The notes under the pieces: generated by a model
What the model was told of the DNA's origin: nothing
Databases searched by the model: none
The model's input: only the letters and a program-made list of their open reading frames with translations
Program-made: the position numbers and the translations under genes
Shown here: one piece after another, positions 52,784 to 60,819 of the stretch
Layout: each line of letters starts with the position of its first letter
How positions within the stretch are numbered: the stretch's first letter is position 1
Assembly: GCF_032917945.1 (NCBI RefSeq)
Contig: NZ_CP136624.1
Location: 8,603,001-8,667,000 of the forward strand
Length of the DNA stretch: 64,000 nt
Direction of reading: 5' to 3'
From: Bradyrhizobium sp. sBnM-33
Lineage (GTDB): Bacteria > Pseudomonadota > Alphaproteobacteria > Rhizobiales > Xanthobacteraceae

Positions 52784-55700
52784 ATGCTGCACGACTGGGG
52801 CGTAATCGCCGCCGCGTTCGCCTATATCGGACTGCTGTTCGTCGTCGCGAGCTACGGCGACCGCCTGTCGCCGAGCCAGCGCGGCCGCGCCAGCATGCTG
52901 ATCTACCCGCTGTCGCTGGCGATCTACTGCACCTCCTGGACATTCTTCGGTTCGGTCGGCTTCGCCACCCGCACCAGCGTCGACTTCCTCGCCATCTATG
53001 TCGGGCCGATCCTCATGATCGGGCTTTGCACGCCGCTGTTGCGGCGCGTGATCCAGCTCGCCAAATCGCAGAACATCACCTCGATTGCCGACTTCATCGC
53101 GGCGCGCTATGGCAAGAGCCAGGCGGTCGCCGCCACGGTGGCGATCATCGCGATCGTCGGCTCGGTGCCCTACATCGCCCTGCAGCTCAAGGCCGTGGCA
53201 TCGTCGCTGGAGACCATCCTGACCGAGGACAAGCTGTTCTCGTCGATTCCGTTGATTGGCGACATCGCGCTGGTCGTGACGCTGGCAATGGCGGCATTCG
53301 CCGTGCTGTTCGGCACCCGCCAGACCGACGCCACCGAGCACCAGCACGGCCTGATGCTGGCGATCGCCACCGAATCCATCGTCAAGCTGGTGGCCTTTCT
53401 CGCCGCCGGCGCTTTCGTTACCTTCTGGATGTTCACGCCCGTCGAGCTGATCGAACGCGCGATGAAAACGCCGGAGGCGGTGCGCGCCATCAGCTACGTG
53501 CCGTCGATCGGCAATTTCCTGACCATGACGCTGCTGTCGTTCTGCGCGATCATGCTGCTGCCGCGCCAGTTCCACGTCAGCGTGGTCGAGAATTCCAGCC
53601 CCGAAGAGGTCAATCGCGCCCGCTGGCTGTTTCCGCTCTATCTGATCGCCATCAACCTGTTCGTGATCCCGATCGCAATCGCCGGTCTCGTCACCTTCCC
53701 GTTCGGCGCGGTCGACAGCGACATGTTTGTGCTGGCGCTGCCGATCGAAGCAAACTCTCCGTTGCTCAGCATCGCCGTATTCGTCGGCGGCCTGTCGGCC
53801 GCGACCGCAATGGTGATCGTGGAGTGCGTCGCGCTTTCCATCATGGTCTCCAATGATATCGTGCTGCCGCTGGTGCTGCAGCGGAGCCCGGCGACGCGCG
53901 ACGGCGGCAAGGATTTCGGCGACTTCCTGCTGCGGATCCGGCGCTTTGCAATCTTCGCCATCATGGTGATGGCGTATTTTTACTATCGCGCGCTCGGCAA
54001 CACGCAGCTCGCGGCAATCGGCCTGTTGTCGTTCGCAGCGCTTGCCCAACTGGCTCCGGCCTTCTTCGGCGGCCTGTTCTGGCGCCAGGGCACGGCGCGC
54101 GGCGCCATGTGCGGCATGCTGGTCGGTGTGGCCGTGTGGGCCTACACGCTGTTTCTGCCGAGCTTCCTGGAGGGCAATCCCACAGGCCTGCTGCTGCTGC
54201 AACAGGGACCCTTCGGCATCGAGGCGCTGCGTCCGCGAGCGCTATTCGGCGCCGATCTGCCGCCGCTGATGCATGGCGTGCTCTGGTCGCTTTCGCTCAA
54301 CATCCTGACCTACATCGTGATATCGCTCGCGCGCCAGCCGTCGTCGATCGAGCGGCTGCAGGCGGATCTGTTCGTACCGACCACGCTGGCGCCGATTGCG
54401 CCGACCTTCCGGCGCTGGCGTACCACCGTTACAGTGCAGGACATCCGGAACACGGTCGCGCAATATCTCGGCCCCGACCGCGCCCGCGATGCTTTCGAGG
54501 CCTTTGCCGCCGGCCGTCCCGGCAATCTCGATCCAGCCGCGCCCGCCGATTTCGAGTTGCTGCAGCACGCCGAACGCCTGATCGCCTCCTCGATCGGGGC
54601 GGCCTCGTCGCGCCTCGTGATGTCGCTATTGCTGCGCAAGCGCACCGTCTCCGCCAAGGCCGCGCTAAAGCTGCTCGACGATTCCCACGCCGCGCTGCAT
54701 TTCAACCGCGAGATCCTGCAGACCGCGCTGAACCATGTGCGCCAGGGTATCGCGGTTTTCGATGCGGATCTGCAACTGATCTGCTCGAACGCCCAGTTCG
54801 GTGAAATTCTGGCGCTGCCGCCGCACCTCGTGCAGCTCGGCATTCCCTTGCAGGAAATCCTCGAATTCATGGGCGCGGTCAGCGCATCCGGCGCCGGCGA
54901 TCCCGATACGTTGCTGCAGCGGCGGCTGGAGGCCTACACCACCGAGGGCGAGCCCTATCTGGAACGCCTGGCCGACCGCCACATGGTCATCGAGGTTCGC
55001 TCCAACCGGATGCCGGGTGGCGGCCTCGTCATCACCTTCTCGGACGTGACCCCGAGCTTCGAGGCCGCCGAGGCGCTCGAGCGCGCCAATGCGACGCTGG
55101 AAAAGCGCGTGCGCGACCGCACCGAGGAGTTGACGCGCCTGAACTCCGAACTGGCGCAGGCCAAGAGCACCGCGGAGGACGCCAACATCTCGAAAACGCG
55201 TTTCCTGGCGGCCGCCAGCCACGACATCCTGCAGCCGCTGAATGCGGCGCGGCTCTATGTGACGAGCCTCGTCGAGCGGCAGAACGGCGGCGAGGATTCC
55301 CGCCTGGTCGAGAACATCGACGACTCGCTGGAGGCGATCGAGGAGATCCTCGGCGCGCTCCTTGACATCTCGCGGCTCGATGCGGGGGCAATGACGACCT
55401 CAATCTCAAGCTTCAAGATGGCCGACCTGATGCGCTCGCTGGAGATCGAGTTTGCGCCGATCGCCCGCGCCAAGGGGCTGGAGCTGACCTTTGTGCCCTG
55501 CTCGCTGCCGGTGCAATCGGACCGCTCGCTGCTGCGGCGGCTGCTGCAGAATTTCATTTCCAACGCGATCAAATACACCCCGCGCGGGCGCGTGCTGGTC
55601 GGCTGCCGCCGCCACGGACGATCCCTGCAGATCGCCGTCTACGATACCGGCGTCGGCATTCCCGTGATGAAGCGTGGCGAGATTTTCAAGGAGTTCCACC

Positions 55701-56293
55701 GCCTCGAGCAGGGCGCGCGGATCGCCCGCGGCCTGGGTCTCGGTCTATCGATCGTCGAGCGGCTGGCGCGCGTGCTCAACCACGGTATCGCGATCGACGC
55801 CAACGCCAGCGGCGGCTCGGTGTTTTCGGTGACCGTGCCGATCGCCAAGGCGATCAACCATACCGCTGCCGTGACGAGCGCAACGCCGCTGTCGAAGACG
55901 CCGATGAGCGGCGCCCTGATCGTCTGCATCGAGAACGATCCGGCGATTCTCGATGGCATGAAGACGCTGCTGACGGCCTGGAACGCCGAGGTGATCGCGG
56001 TTGCTGACCCGGAAGCCGCGATCGCCGCGATCGAATCGTCCGGCCACGGCGTGACCGGCCTGTTGGTCGACTATCATCTCGACCGCGGCAACGGCGTTGC
56101 CGCGATCCGCGAAATCCGCCGCCGCTTCGGTGAAAACATCCCGGCTATCCTGATCACGGCCGACCGCAGCCCGAACGTCCGCGCCGCCGCGCGCGAGGAA
56201 AACATCGCGATCCTCAACAAGCCGGTCAAGCCGGCCTCGCTCCGTGCCCTGCTGGGCCAGTGGCGCGCGCAACAGATGGTGGCGGCGGAGTAG
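52784..56293 (+). CDS. CrbS-like hybrid histidine kinase with sodium-symporter sensor
   Basis: 1169 aa. Residues 1-500 form an SSF (sodium:solute symporter) module with about 13 helices (YPLSLAIYCTSWTFFGSVGF, QNITSIADFIAARYGKSQAV). A STAC region follows near 548-625, PAS near 640-760 (ALNHVRQGIAVFDADLQLIC), HisKA near 813 (AASHDILQPLNAARL, phosphoacceptor His), HATPase (LLQNFISNAIKYTPRGRVLV, GLGLSIVERLARV) and a receiver at about 1043-1160 (GLLVDYHLDRGNG, Asp). This is the CrbS/CbrA family architecture, linked to acetate use. Its partner regulator is the convergent gene at 56491. Confidence 0.93.
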   Translation: MLHDWGVIAAAFAYIGLLFVVASYGDRLSPSQRGRASMLIYPLSLAIYCTSWTFFGSVGFATRTSVDFLAIYVGPILMIGLCTPLLRRVIQLAKSQNITSIADFIAARYGKSQAVAATVAIIAIVGSVPYIALQLKAVASSLETILTEDKLFSSIPLIGDIALVVTLAMAAFAVLFGTRQTDATEHQHGLMLAIATESIVKLVAFLAAGAFVTFWMFTPVELIERAMKTPEAVRAISYVPSIGNFLTMTLLSFCAIMLLPRQFHVSVVENSSPEEVNRARWLFPLYLIAINLFVIPIAIAGLVTFPFGAVDSDMFVLALPIEANSPLLSIAVFVGGLSAATAMVIVECVALSIMVSNDIVLPLVLQRSPATRDGGKDFGDFLLRIRRFAIFAIMVMAYFYYRALGNTQLAAIGLLSFAALAQLAPAFFGGLFWRQGTARGAMCGMLVGVAVWAYTLFLPSFLEGNPTGLLLLQQGPFGIEALRPRALFGADLPPLMHGVLWSLSLNILTYIVISLARQPSSIERLQADLFVPTTLAPIAPTFRRWRTTVTVQDIRNTVAQYLGPDRARDAFEAFAAGRPGNLDPAAPADFELLQHAERLIASSIGAASSRLVMSLLLRKRTVSAKAALKLLDDSHAALHFNREILQTALNHVRQGIAVFDADLQLICSNAQFGEILALPPHLVQLGIPLQEILEFMGAVSASGAGDPDTLLQRRLEAYTTEGEPYLERLADRHMVIEVRSNRMPGGGLVITFSDVTPSFEAAEALERANATLEKRVRDRTEELTRLNSELAQAKSTAEDANISKTRFLAAASHDILQPLNAARLYVTSLVERQNGGEDSRLVENIDDSLEAIEEILGALLDISRLDAGAMTTSISSFKMADLMRSLEIEFAPIARAKGLELTFVPCSLPVQSDRSLLRRLLQNFISNAIKYTPRGRVLVGCRRHGRSLQIAVYDTGVGIPVMKRGEIFKEFHRLEQGARIARGLGLGLSIVERLARVLNHGIAIDANASGGSVFSVTVPIAKAINHTAAVTSATPLSKTPMSGALIVCIENDPAILDGMKTLLTAWNAEVIAVADPEAAIAAIESSGHGVTGLLVDYHLDRGNGVAAIREIRRRFGENIPAILITADRSPNVRAAAREENIAILNKPVKPASLRALLGQWRAQQMVAAE

Positions 56294-56317
56294 CTGCCGT
56301 CATTGCGAGATCATAGG

Positions 56318-56480
56318 ATGGGTGGAGCGCAGCGATACCCATCACCTCGCCACGTATTCAACGCCGCTCGCCAAACTCCCGTCGAGGCCGGAAGAAACTG
56401 CCTCCAGCGACGAAATTGCAGCGGTAGTCGGTCATGCGAGCATGCTCGTGCGGTGATGGGTATCGCTGCGCTCCACCCAT
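56318..56480. repeat. 28-bp perfect inverted repeat around a 107-base spacer
   Basis: ATGGGTGGAGCGCAGCGATA then CCCATCAC at 56318-56345, and its exact complement at 56453-56480. It lies between the convergent kinase and regulator genes; it may act as a bidirectional terminator or be a mobile repeat. Confidence 0.85.
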
Positions 56481-56490
56481 TCTACGGTCA

Positions 56491-57165
56491 TCACGCCGTC
56501 GGCGTGCCCTGGCGCCATTGGCCGCCGGAGATTTTCGCTGCAGCGATCACCGCCTGCGTGCGGCTTTCGACGCCGAGCTTCTGCAGGATCGCCGAGACGT
56601 GGGCCTTGATGGTCGCTTCCGACACGCCGAGCTCGTAGGCGATCTGCTTGTTGAGCAGCCCCTCCGACAGCATCATCAGTACCCGCACCTGCTGCGGGGT
56701 AAGCGTCACGAGGCGGTCGCGCAGCCGCGTCATGTCGGGGTCGCTGGCCGAGGAGAGATCGGTGTCCGGCGGCACCCAGACGTCGCCCTCCATCACCTTC
56801 ATGATGGCGTCGCGCAGCGTCTCGACGCCGAAGCGCTTGGGAATGAAGCCGGAGGCGCCGAAATCCAGCGACCGCCGGATCGTGGCCGCATCGTCGCTGG
56901 CCGACACGATCACCACCGGGATCGCCGGGTATTGCGCGCGCAGATAGATCAGCCCCGAGAAGCCCGAAATCCCTGGCATCGTGAGATCGAGCAGGATCAG
57001 GTCGACGTCGGAATCCCGCTCGAGCAACGCCGTGAGTTCGTCGAAGGTGCCGGCTTCGCTGACGGCGGCCGAAGCCACGACACTGGCAACCGCCTGCCGC
57101 AGAGCGTCGCGGAACAGCGGATGGTCATCGGCGATAACGAGGTGGGTATTGGCAGCAGCAATCAT
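56491..57165 (-). CDS. CrbR-like LuxR/NarL family response regulator
   Basis: 224 aa. Receiver domain with HLVIADDHPLFRDALRQAV (acidic pocket), DLILLDLTMPGISGFSG (phosphorylated Asp) and VVIVSASDDAAT. C-terminal LuxR helix-turn-helix: TPQQVRVLMMLSEGLLNKQI, then ATIKAHVSAILQKLGVESRT. It is convergent with the CrbS-like kinase. In other bacteria the pair drives acs and acetate genes. The start at 57165 is by domain length; upstream codons in frame lack homology. A TTGCTG-N5-CAGCAA palindrome lies about 45 bases upstream. Confidence 0.93.
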   Translation of the reverse strand: MIAAANTHLVIADDHPLFRDALRQAVASVVASAAVSEAGTFDELTALLERDSDVDLILLDLTMPGISGFSGLIYLRAQYPAIPVVIVSASDDAATIRRSLDFGASGFIPKRFGVETLRDAIMKVMEGDVWVPPDTDLSSASDPDMTRLRDRLVTLTPQQVRVLMMLSEGLLNKQIAYELGVSEATIKAHVSAILQKLGVESRTQAVIAAAKISGGQWRQGTPTA

Positions 57166-57417
57166 CTGTTCCGGGCGCCGACAAGAGGTCGGGAAAGCAT
57201 GCAAGTCGTTGCTGATTGACAGCAATTTGATTGTCCACTGTCGGGAAGCGACTTGCAAGGCAACCTTTCCTGCGTCGCGCAAAAGCAGTTAATCCAACGC
57301 CGGTTTGCTGTGAATGGTGCAACGCAAAAAAATGGAATGACCGAGGAATCGCGCTGCGCCGGCCGAGCCCAACAGGGAACTCGGAGAAAATGCTTCGCCG
57401 TCGGAGGACGCGCTGCG

Positions 57418-59550
57418 TCAATCCCTGAACAGGAGGTCTCGGCCGAGCTCATCGATGGTGGAAACCGCAGCAAGTGCCGTACGCAGCCGATCGAGGTCGC
57501 GGCCCGACAATCGCTTTACGGCAACCGCATTGGAAGGCGGGATGCCGTGGGCGATGTCCTCAAGCTGCTGCGACAGGATGAGATCGAGGAAGACGCGCTG
57601 GGCTTCGCCAAGCGCATCGAGATCGCTCTCGCTGGCCTGAACCCTCGCCTTCACGCCGGCCAATCGCGCCGACGTCGACCGTTCCATGACGTGATAGCGA
57701 ATGGCCATCGCGCGCACCCATGCAACGAGACCAAACAGTGCGGCCGCCTTGAGGTCGATACGGCCGGCGACCGTGCGGATCCCGCCGAAAAGTTTCAGGC
57801 TCGCCGGAACGCTGACGTTCTCGACCAACAGTTTGATAAACGCGACCTGGCCTTCGGCCGCCGCGAAGGCCGCCTGACGCACCGAGACAGCAAGGCTGCC
57901 GTCGCCGCGAACCGCCCGCAGGTCGAAGAAGATATCGACGGACAATAGATCGGCGGGACTCGAACGCGTGATCCACTTGTCGACGCGATCCTGCCATGTT
58001 GCCACCGAGCCGCGCCAAAGCGCGTTCTTCGCCATGACGCCGCCCTTGCAATAGGGCACGCCGACCTCGTGCAGGATATCGGCGACATGCGTCCCGAGTT
58101 CGGCAAACCAGCGATCCTCCTCGCCGTCGGGCTCGCCATGCGCGAAGATCACGGCGTTGTCCTGATCCATCGCCAACAAGCTCTCGCCGCGTCCGGCCGA
58201 TCCGAGCACAAGCAGCGCATACTCGCACGGCGGCCCGCCTCGGCCGCTCTCCCGCATGATCCGCTCGGCGATCACTGCGGCCTGGCGAGAAAGAGCGCCC
58301 AGTTCGCGGGAAATGACTTCGGCGATATCGCGACCGGACAATCCTTCCGCCAGAAGCAATTCCGCGACTCGCGGCAACTGCGCCCAGGCCGCCGCCAGCG
58401 CATGCGCGTCGGCGGCGGCGTCGATCTCGTCGCCGAGCGATATGGCCTCGCCTGCGCGCAGGCGCAGCAGATCGCGCGCCGATAATGCGCCGATCACGCA
58501 GCCCTTCTCGTCGACGGCGCCGAGATGTCGGGTCTTGAGGCGATGCATCCGGCCAATAGCGCGGTAGACAAACGCTTCCGACGGGACCGCCGCCAGCGGC
58601 TGGCTCATGATCTCGGCGACCGGCCGTTGCAGCGCCGGGGCGCCATCCCGGGCCAAGGCGCGCAACACGTCGCGTTCCGTGACAATGCCCGCGTCAGCCG
58701 CCTTGATCTCCGGCTCAGGCTGCGGCCGGTGGACGTAGACCGCCGAGATCTTCTCGTCCGTCATGCGCGCCAGCGCTTCGCCGACCTTGGTATCCGGTGA
58801 GACGAAGATCGCGGGCGTGCGCATGATGTCGCGGATGCGATGGCGAAACGCATAACTGTCGAAGCGCTGCAGGGTCTCCTCAGCATCGACGCGGGCGGTG
58901 GCGTCGACAGCGTCGATCCAGCCGCTGCGCACCTGATCGTCGAGCACGGTGGTGAGTGCGCGACAGGCGCGTTCGGCTTCGGCGACAGTCCGGATGCCGT
59001 GCTCACGCAGCTTCGGCACCAGCGCCAGGAATATCCGCGCGGCCATGACCGCATCGCCGAGCGCGGAGTGCCGGCCGGCCGTCTCGATGCCGAGCCAGCC
59101 TGCGAGCTTGTCCAGCGTATAACCGGCCAATTCGGGCGCGGCGATCTGCGCCAGCAGCCGGGTATCGAGCGTTCTCGGCCGCGACCAGGGAATGCCGGCC
59201 AGGTCGCATTCGCGCTTGAGGACCGCCAGATCGAACCCGACCGTGTGGCCGATCACGACGGATCCGCCGAGAAACGCCTTGAAGCCCGGCCAGACCTCCG
59301 CGAACGGCGGCGCTCCCGCGACGATAGCGTCGTCGATGCCATGAATGCGGGTGGCTGCAGCCGGAATCGATTCCCCCGCCGGCCGCAGCAATTGGCGAAA
59401 CGTATCGCCGGCCGCTAGCTTTCCGGCCGAGAGGCGCACCCCGGCGAGCTCGATCACCCGCGCCTTGCGCGGATCGAGCCCGGTCGTCTCCGTATCGATG
59501 ACAACGGCGTCGAGCGACAAAAGCAGGGCTCCGCCGGCCGTCTTGTCCAT
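57418..59550 (-). CDS. Fusion: DEDDh exonuclease, CBS pair, DUF294 nucleotidyltransferase-like
   Basis: 710 aa. Residues 1-180 are a DnaQ-like 3'-5' exonuclease (VVIDTETTGLDPRKARVIEL, THIHGI-type RIHGIDD, VVIGHTVGFDLAVLKREC, HSALGDAVMAARIF). Residues about 240-375 hold two CBS repeats (IMRTPAIFVSPDTKVGEALA, VIGALSARDLLRLRAG). The rest is DUF294 with ALLVLGSAGRGESLLAMDQD, a nucleotidyltransferase-type motif, and its C-terminal helical domain. Exonuclease and DUF294 genes are often separate neighbours of acetate genes; here they form one chain. CBS sensing of adenine nucleotides is an inference. Confidence 0.92.
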   Translation of the reverse strand: MDKTAGGALLLSLDAVVIDTETTGLDPRKARVIELAGVRLSAGKLAAGDTFRQLLRPAGESIPAAATRIHGIDDAIVAGAPPFAEVWPGFKAFLGGSVVIGHTVGFDLAVLKRECDLAGIPWSRPRTLDTRLLAQIAAPELAGYTLDKLAGWLGIETAGRHSALGDAVMAARIFLALVPKLREHGIRTVAEAERACRALTTVLDDQVRSGWIDAVDATARVDAEETLQRFDSYAFRHRIRDIMRTPAIFVSPDTKVGEALARMTDEKISAVYVHRPQPEPEIKAADAGIVTERDVLRALARDGAPALQRPVAEIMSQPLAAVPSEAFVYRAIGRMHRLKTRHLGAVDEKGCVIGALSARDLLRLRAGEAISLGDEIDAAADAHALAAAWAQLPRVAELLLAEGLSGRDIAEVISRELGALSRQAAVIAERIMRESGRGGPPCEYALLVLGSAGRGESLLAMDQDNAVIFAHGEPDGEEDRWFAELGTHVADILHEVGVPYCKGGVMAKNALWRGSVATWQDRVDKWITRSSPADLLSVDIFFDLRAVRGDGSLAVSVRQAAFAAAEGQVAFIKLLVENVSVPASLKLFGGIRTVAGRIDLKAAALFGLVAWVRAMAIRYHVMERSTSARLAGVKARVQASESDLDALGEAQRVFLDLILSQQLEDIAHGIPPSNAVAVKRLSGRDLDRLRTALAAVSTIDELGRDLLFRD

Positions 59551-59626
59551 CGACCTCTCCCGCCCGCGCCCGCCGCCCGCTCCAACGCCGCTCTACGGTC
59601 CCGGCATCGGCAGGCTTCGGACGGTC

Positions 59627-60235
59627 CTATTTCAAAAGCGCACCGATCACCGCGGCCGCATCGATGCGGTCCGCCAATTCGTCATGGATGTTGCACAGGC
59701 TGACACGCAGATAGTTGCGCGTGGTCTGGAAATCGCGCCCGCGCAGCTTTTCATGGATCGGCATCATGGCAAAGTAGCTCTCAGCCAGCGGTTCGGGAAT
59801 GTCCATCACCCGCTTGGGCGCGTGCCCGCCGGCCAGGTCGAGCCGATGCGCCAGTTCGCGCCGCGCCTCCTGCCAGGCGGCCTCGCCGATCGAGGGCGGC
59901 ACCGGATAGCGATCGAACACCGAAAGGACGACCGCGATGATCTGGTCGAGCACCGCCCGGCGCTCATCCCCGGCGTGCGGACGCAATACGACATCTACCG
60001 TCTCGCCGACCATCGACAGCCCGAGCGGAAACGCCTGCCAGCGCGCCCGCTCGACCGACCTGGCAAAGCCCTCCTCAGCAAACAGCACCTTGGAATAATG
60101 CCCTGCGCGGGCGCGCGAATATTCGTAGATTCCCTTCTGCACGATGAATGCCGATTGGGCGTCGATGAAGTCCGCGAGCGCCTCGCGGTCGCGAATCGGC
60201 GGACGGGGACGAAACAGTTTTTCGAACAGCTTCAT
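59627..60235 (-). CDS. Unknown protein of the acetate cluster
   Basis: 202 aa from MKLFEKLFRPRPPIRDREAL; the frame extends 14 codons further upstream from a TTG. Helical, cytoplasmic. Blocks FIDAQSAFIVQKGIYEYSRA, GHYSKVLFAEEGFARSVERA and PEPLAESYFAMMPIHEKLRG look conserved-type, but I know no function. It sits between the exonuclease-DUF294 gene and the divergent symporter operon, a position that suggests a role in acetate uptake or its control (inference). Confidence 0.78.
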   Translation of the reverse strand: MKLFEKLFRPRPPIRDREALADFIDAQSAFIVQKGIYEYSRARAGHYSKVLFAEEGFARSVERARWQAFPLGLSMVGETVDVVLRPHAGDERRAVLDQIIAVVLSVFDRYPVPPSIGEAAWQEARRELAHRLDLAGGHAPKRVMDIPEPLAESYFAMMPIHEKLRGRDFQTTRNYLRVSLCNIHDELADRIDAAAVIGALLK

Positions 60236-60528
60236 TGCAGTCTTTTCCGGCGCGGCGACCTGGATCAGCTTGTCCAACTATCCGGTACCTGCAAAGCGCA
60301 ATGATTCCAATGCAGCATCGCTGTTAGCAGTCGCAACATATTCTACCCGCCGAAAGTATTATTAAGAACTGACTATTCGTGGTGTTAGCCTTCGTTAGTT
60401 CCAAACCGGCACAAGAGCGGTTGGGACTGCGGCGCAGGGGGGTGCCGCGCTGACGGGATTGCAATCCCCTCGATCGTTCGATCCCGGCTCACTTGCTGAC
60501 CGGTGTCTTGAGGGAGGATTTGCAACCC
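60236..60528. promoter_or_regulatory. Divergent control region with hairpins
   Basis: Between the unknown gene and the symporter operon. The plus-strand leader contains GCGGCGCAGGGGGGTGCCGC and GGGATTGCAATCCC hairpins (60430-60465) shortly before the ribosome site GGGAGG. It is likely the target of the CrbR-like regulator; no binding motif can be named. Confidence 0.4.
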
Positions 60529-60807
60529 ATGCCTAACCCCACAGATCTGAAAGCAAAAGAAGAAGCACACTGGGCGAAGACGTCACGCCTGATGTTCACG
60601 CATCTCGGCATCTGGTTCTTCTTCGGCTTCGTCATCCACATGTTCGTGAAGCCACTCAATACTATCGTCATCCCGATCCTCGGTTTCCCGCTCGGCTTCT
60701 ACATGGCGGCGCAGGGGTCGCTCATCGCGTTCGTGGTCATGCTGTTCGTATTCGCGAAACAGCAGGACAAGATCGATCGCGAATTCGGCTTTGCCGAGGA
60801 AGATTGA
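60529..60807 (+). CDS. DUF4212 small subunit of sodium/solute symporter
   Basis: 92 aa with two membrane helices (LMFTHLGIWFFFGFVIHMFV, AAQGSLIAFVVMLFVFAKQQ). LGFPLGFYMAAQGS and the acidic DKIDREFGFAEED tail match the DUF4212 small subunit that accompanies VC_2705-type symporters. The symporter starts 13 bases downstream. GGGAGG lies about 12 bases upstream of the ATG. It probably aids membrane assembly of the large subunit (inference). Confidence 0.87.
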   Translation: MPNPTDLKAKEEAHWAKTSRLMFTHLGIWFFFGFVIHMFVKPLNTIVIPILGFPLGFYMAAQGSLIAFVVMLFVFAKQQDKIDREFGFAEED

Positions 60808-60819
60808 GGGAGCATCGAC

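Noticed and set aside
52754..54202. 482-codon minus-strand frame opposite the symporter-kinase
   Set aside because: Its composition (Gln, His, Arg, Asp runs) is typical of antisense frames; no motif is present.
56318..56480. Inverted repeat considered as the ends of an insertion sequence
   Set aside because: Only 107 bases lie between the arms, with no transposase and no target-site duplication seen.
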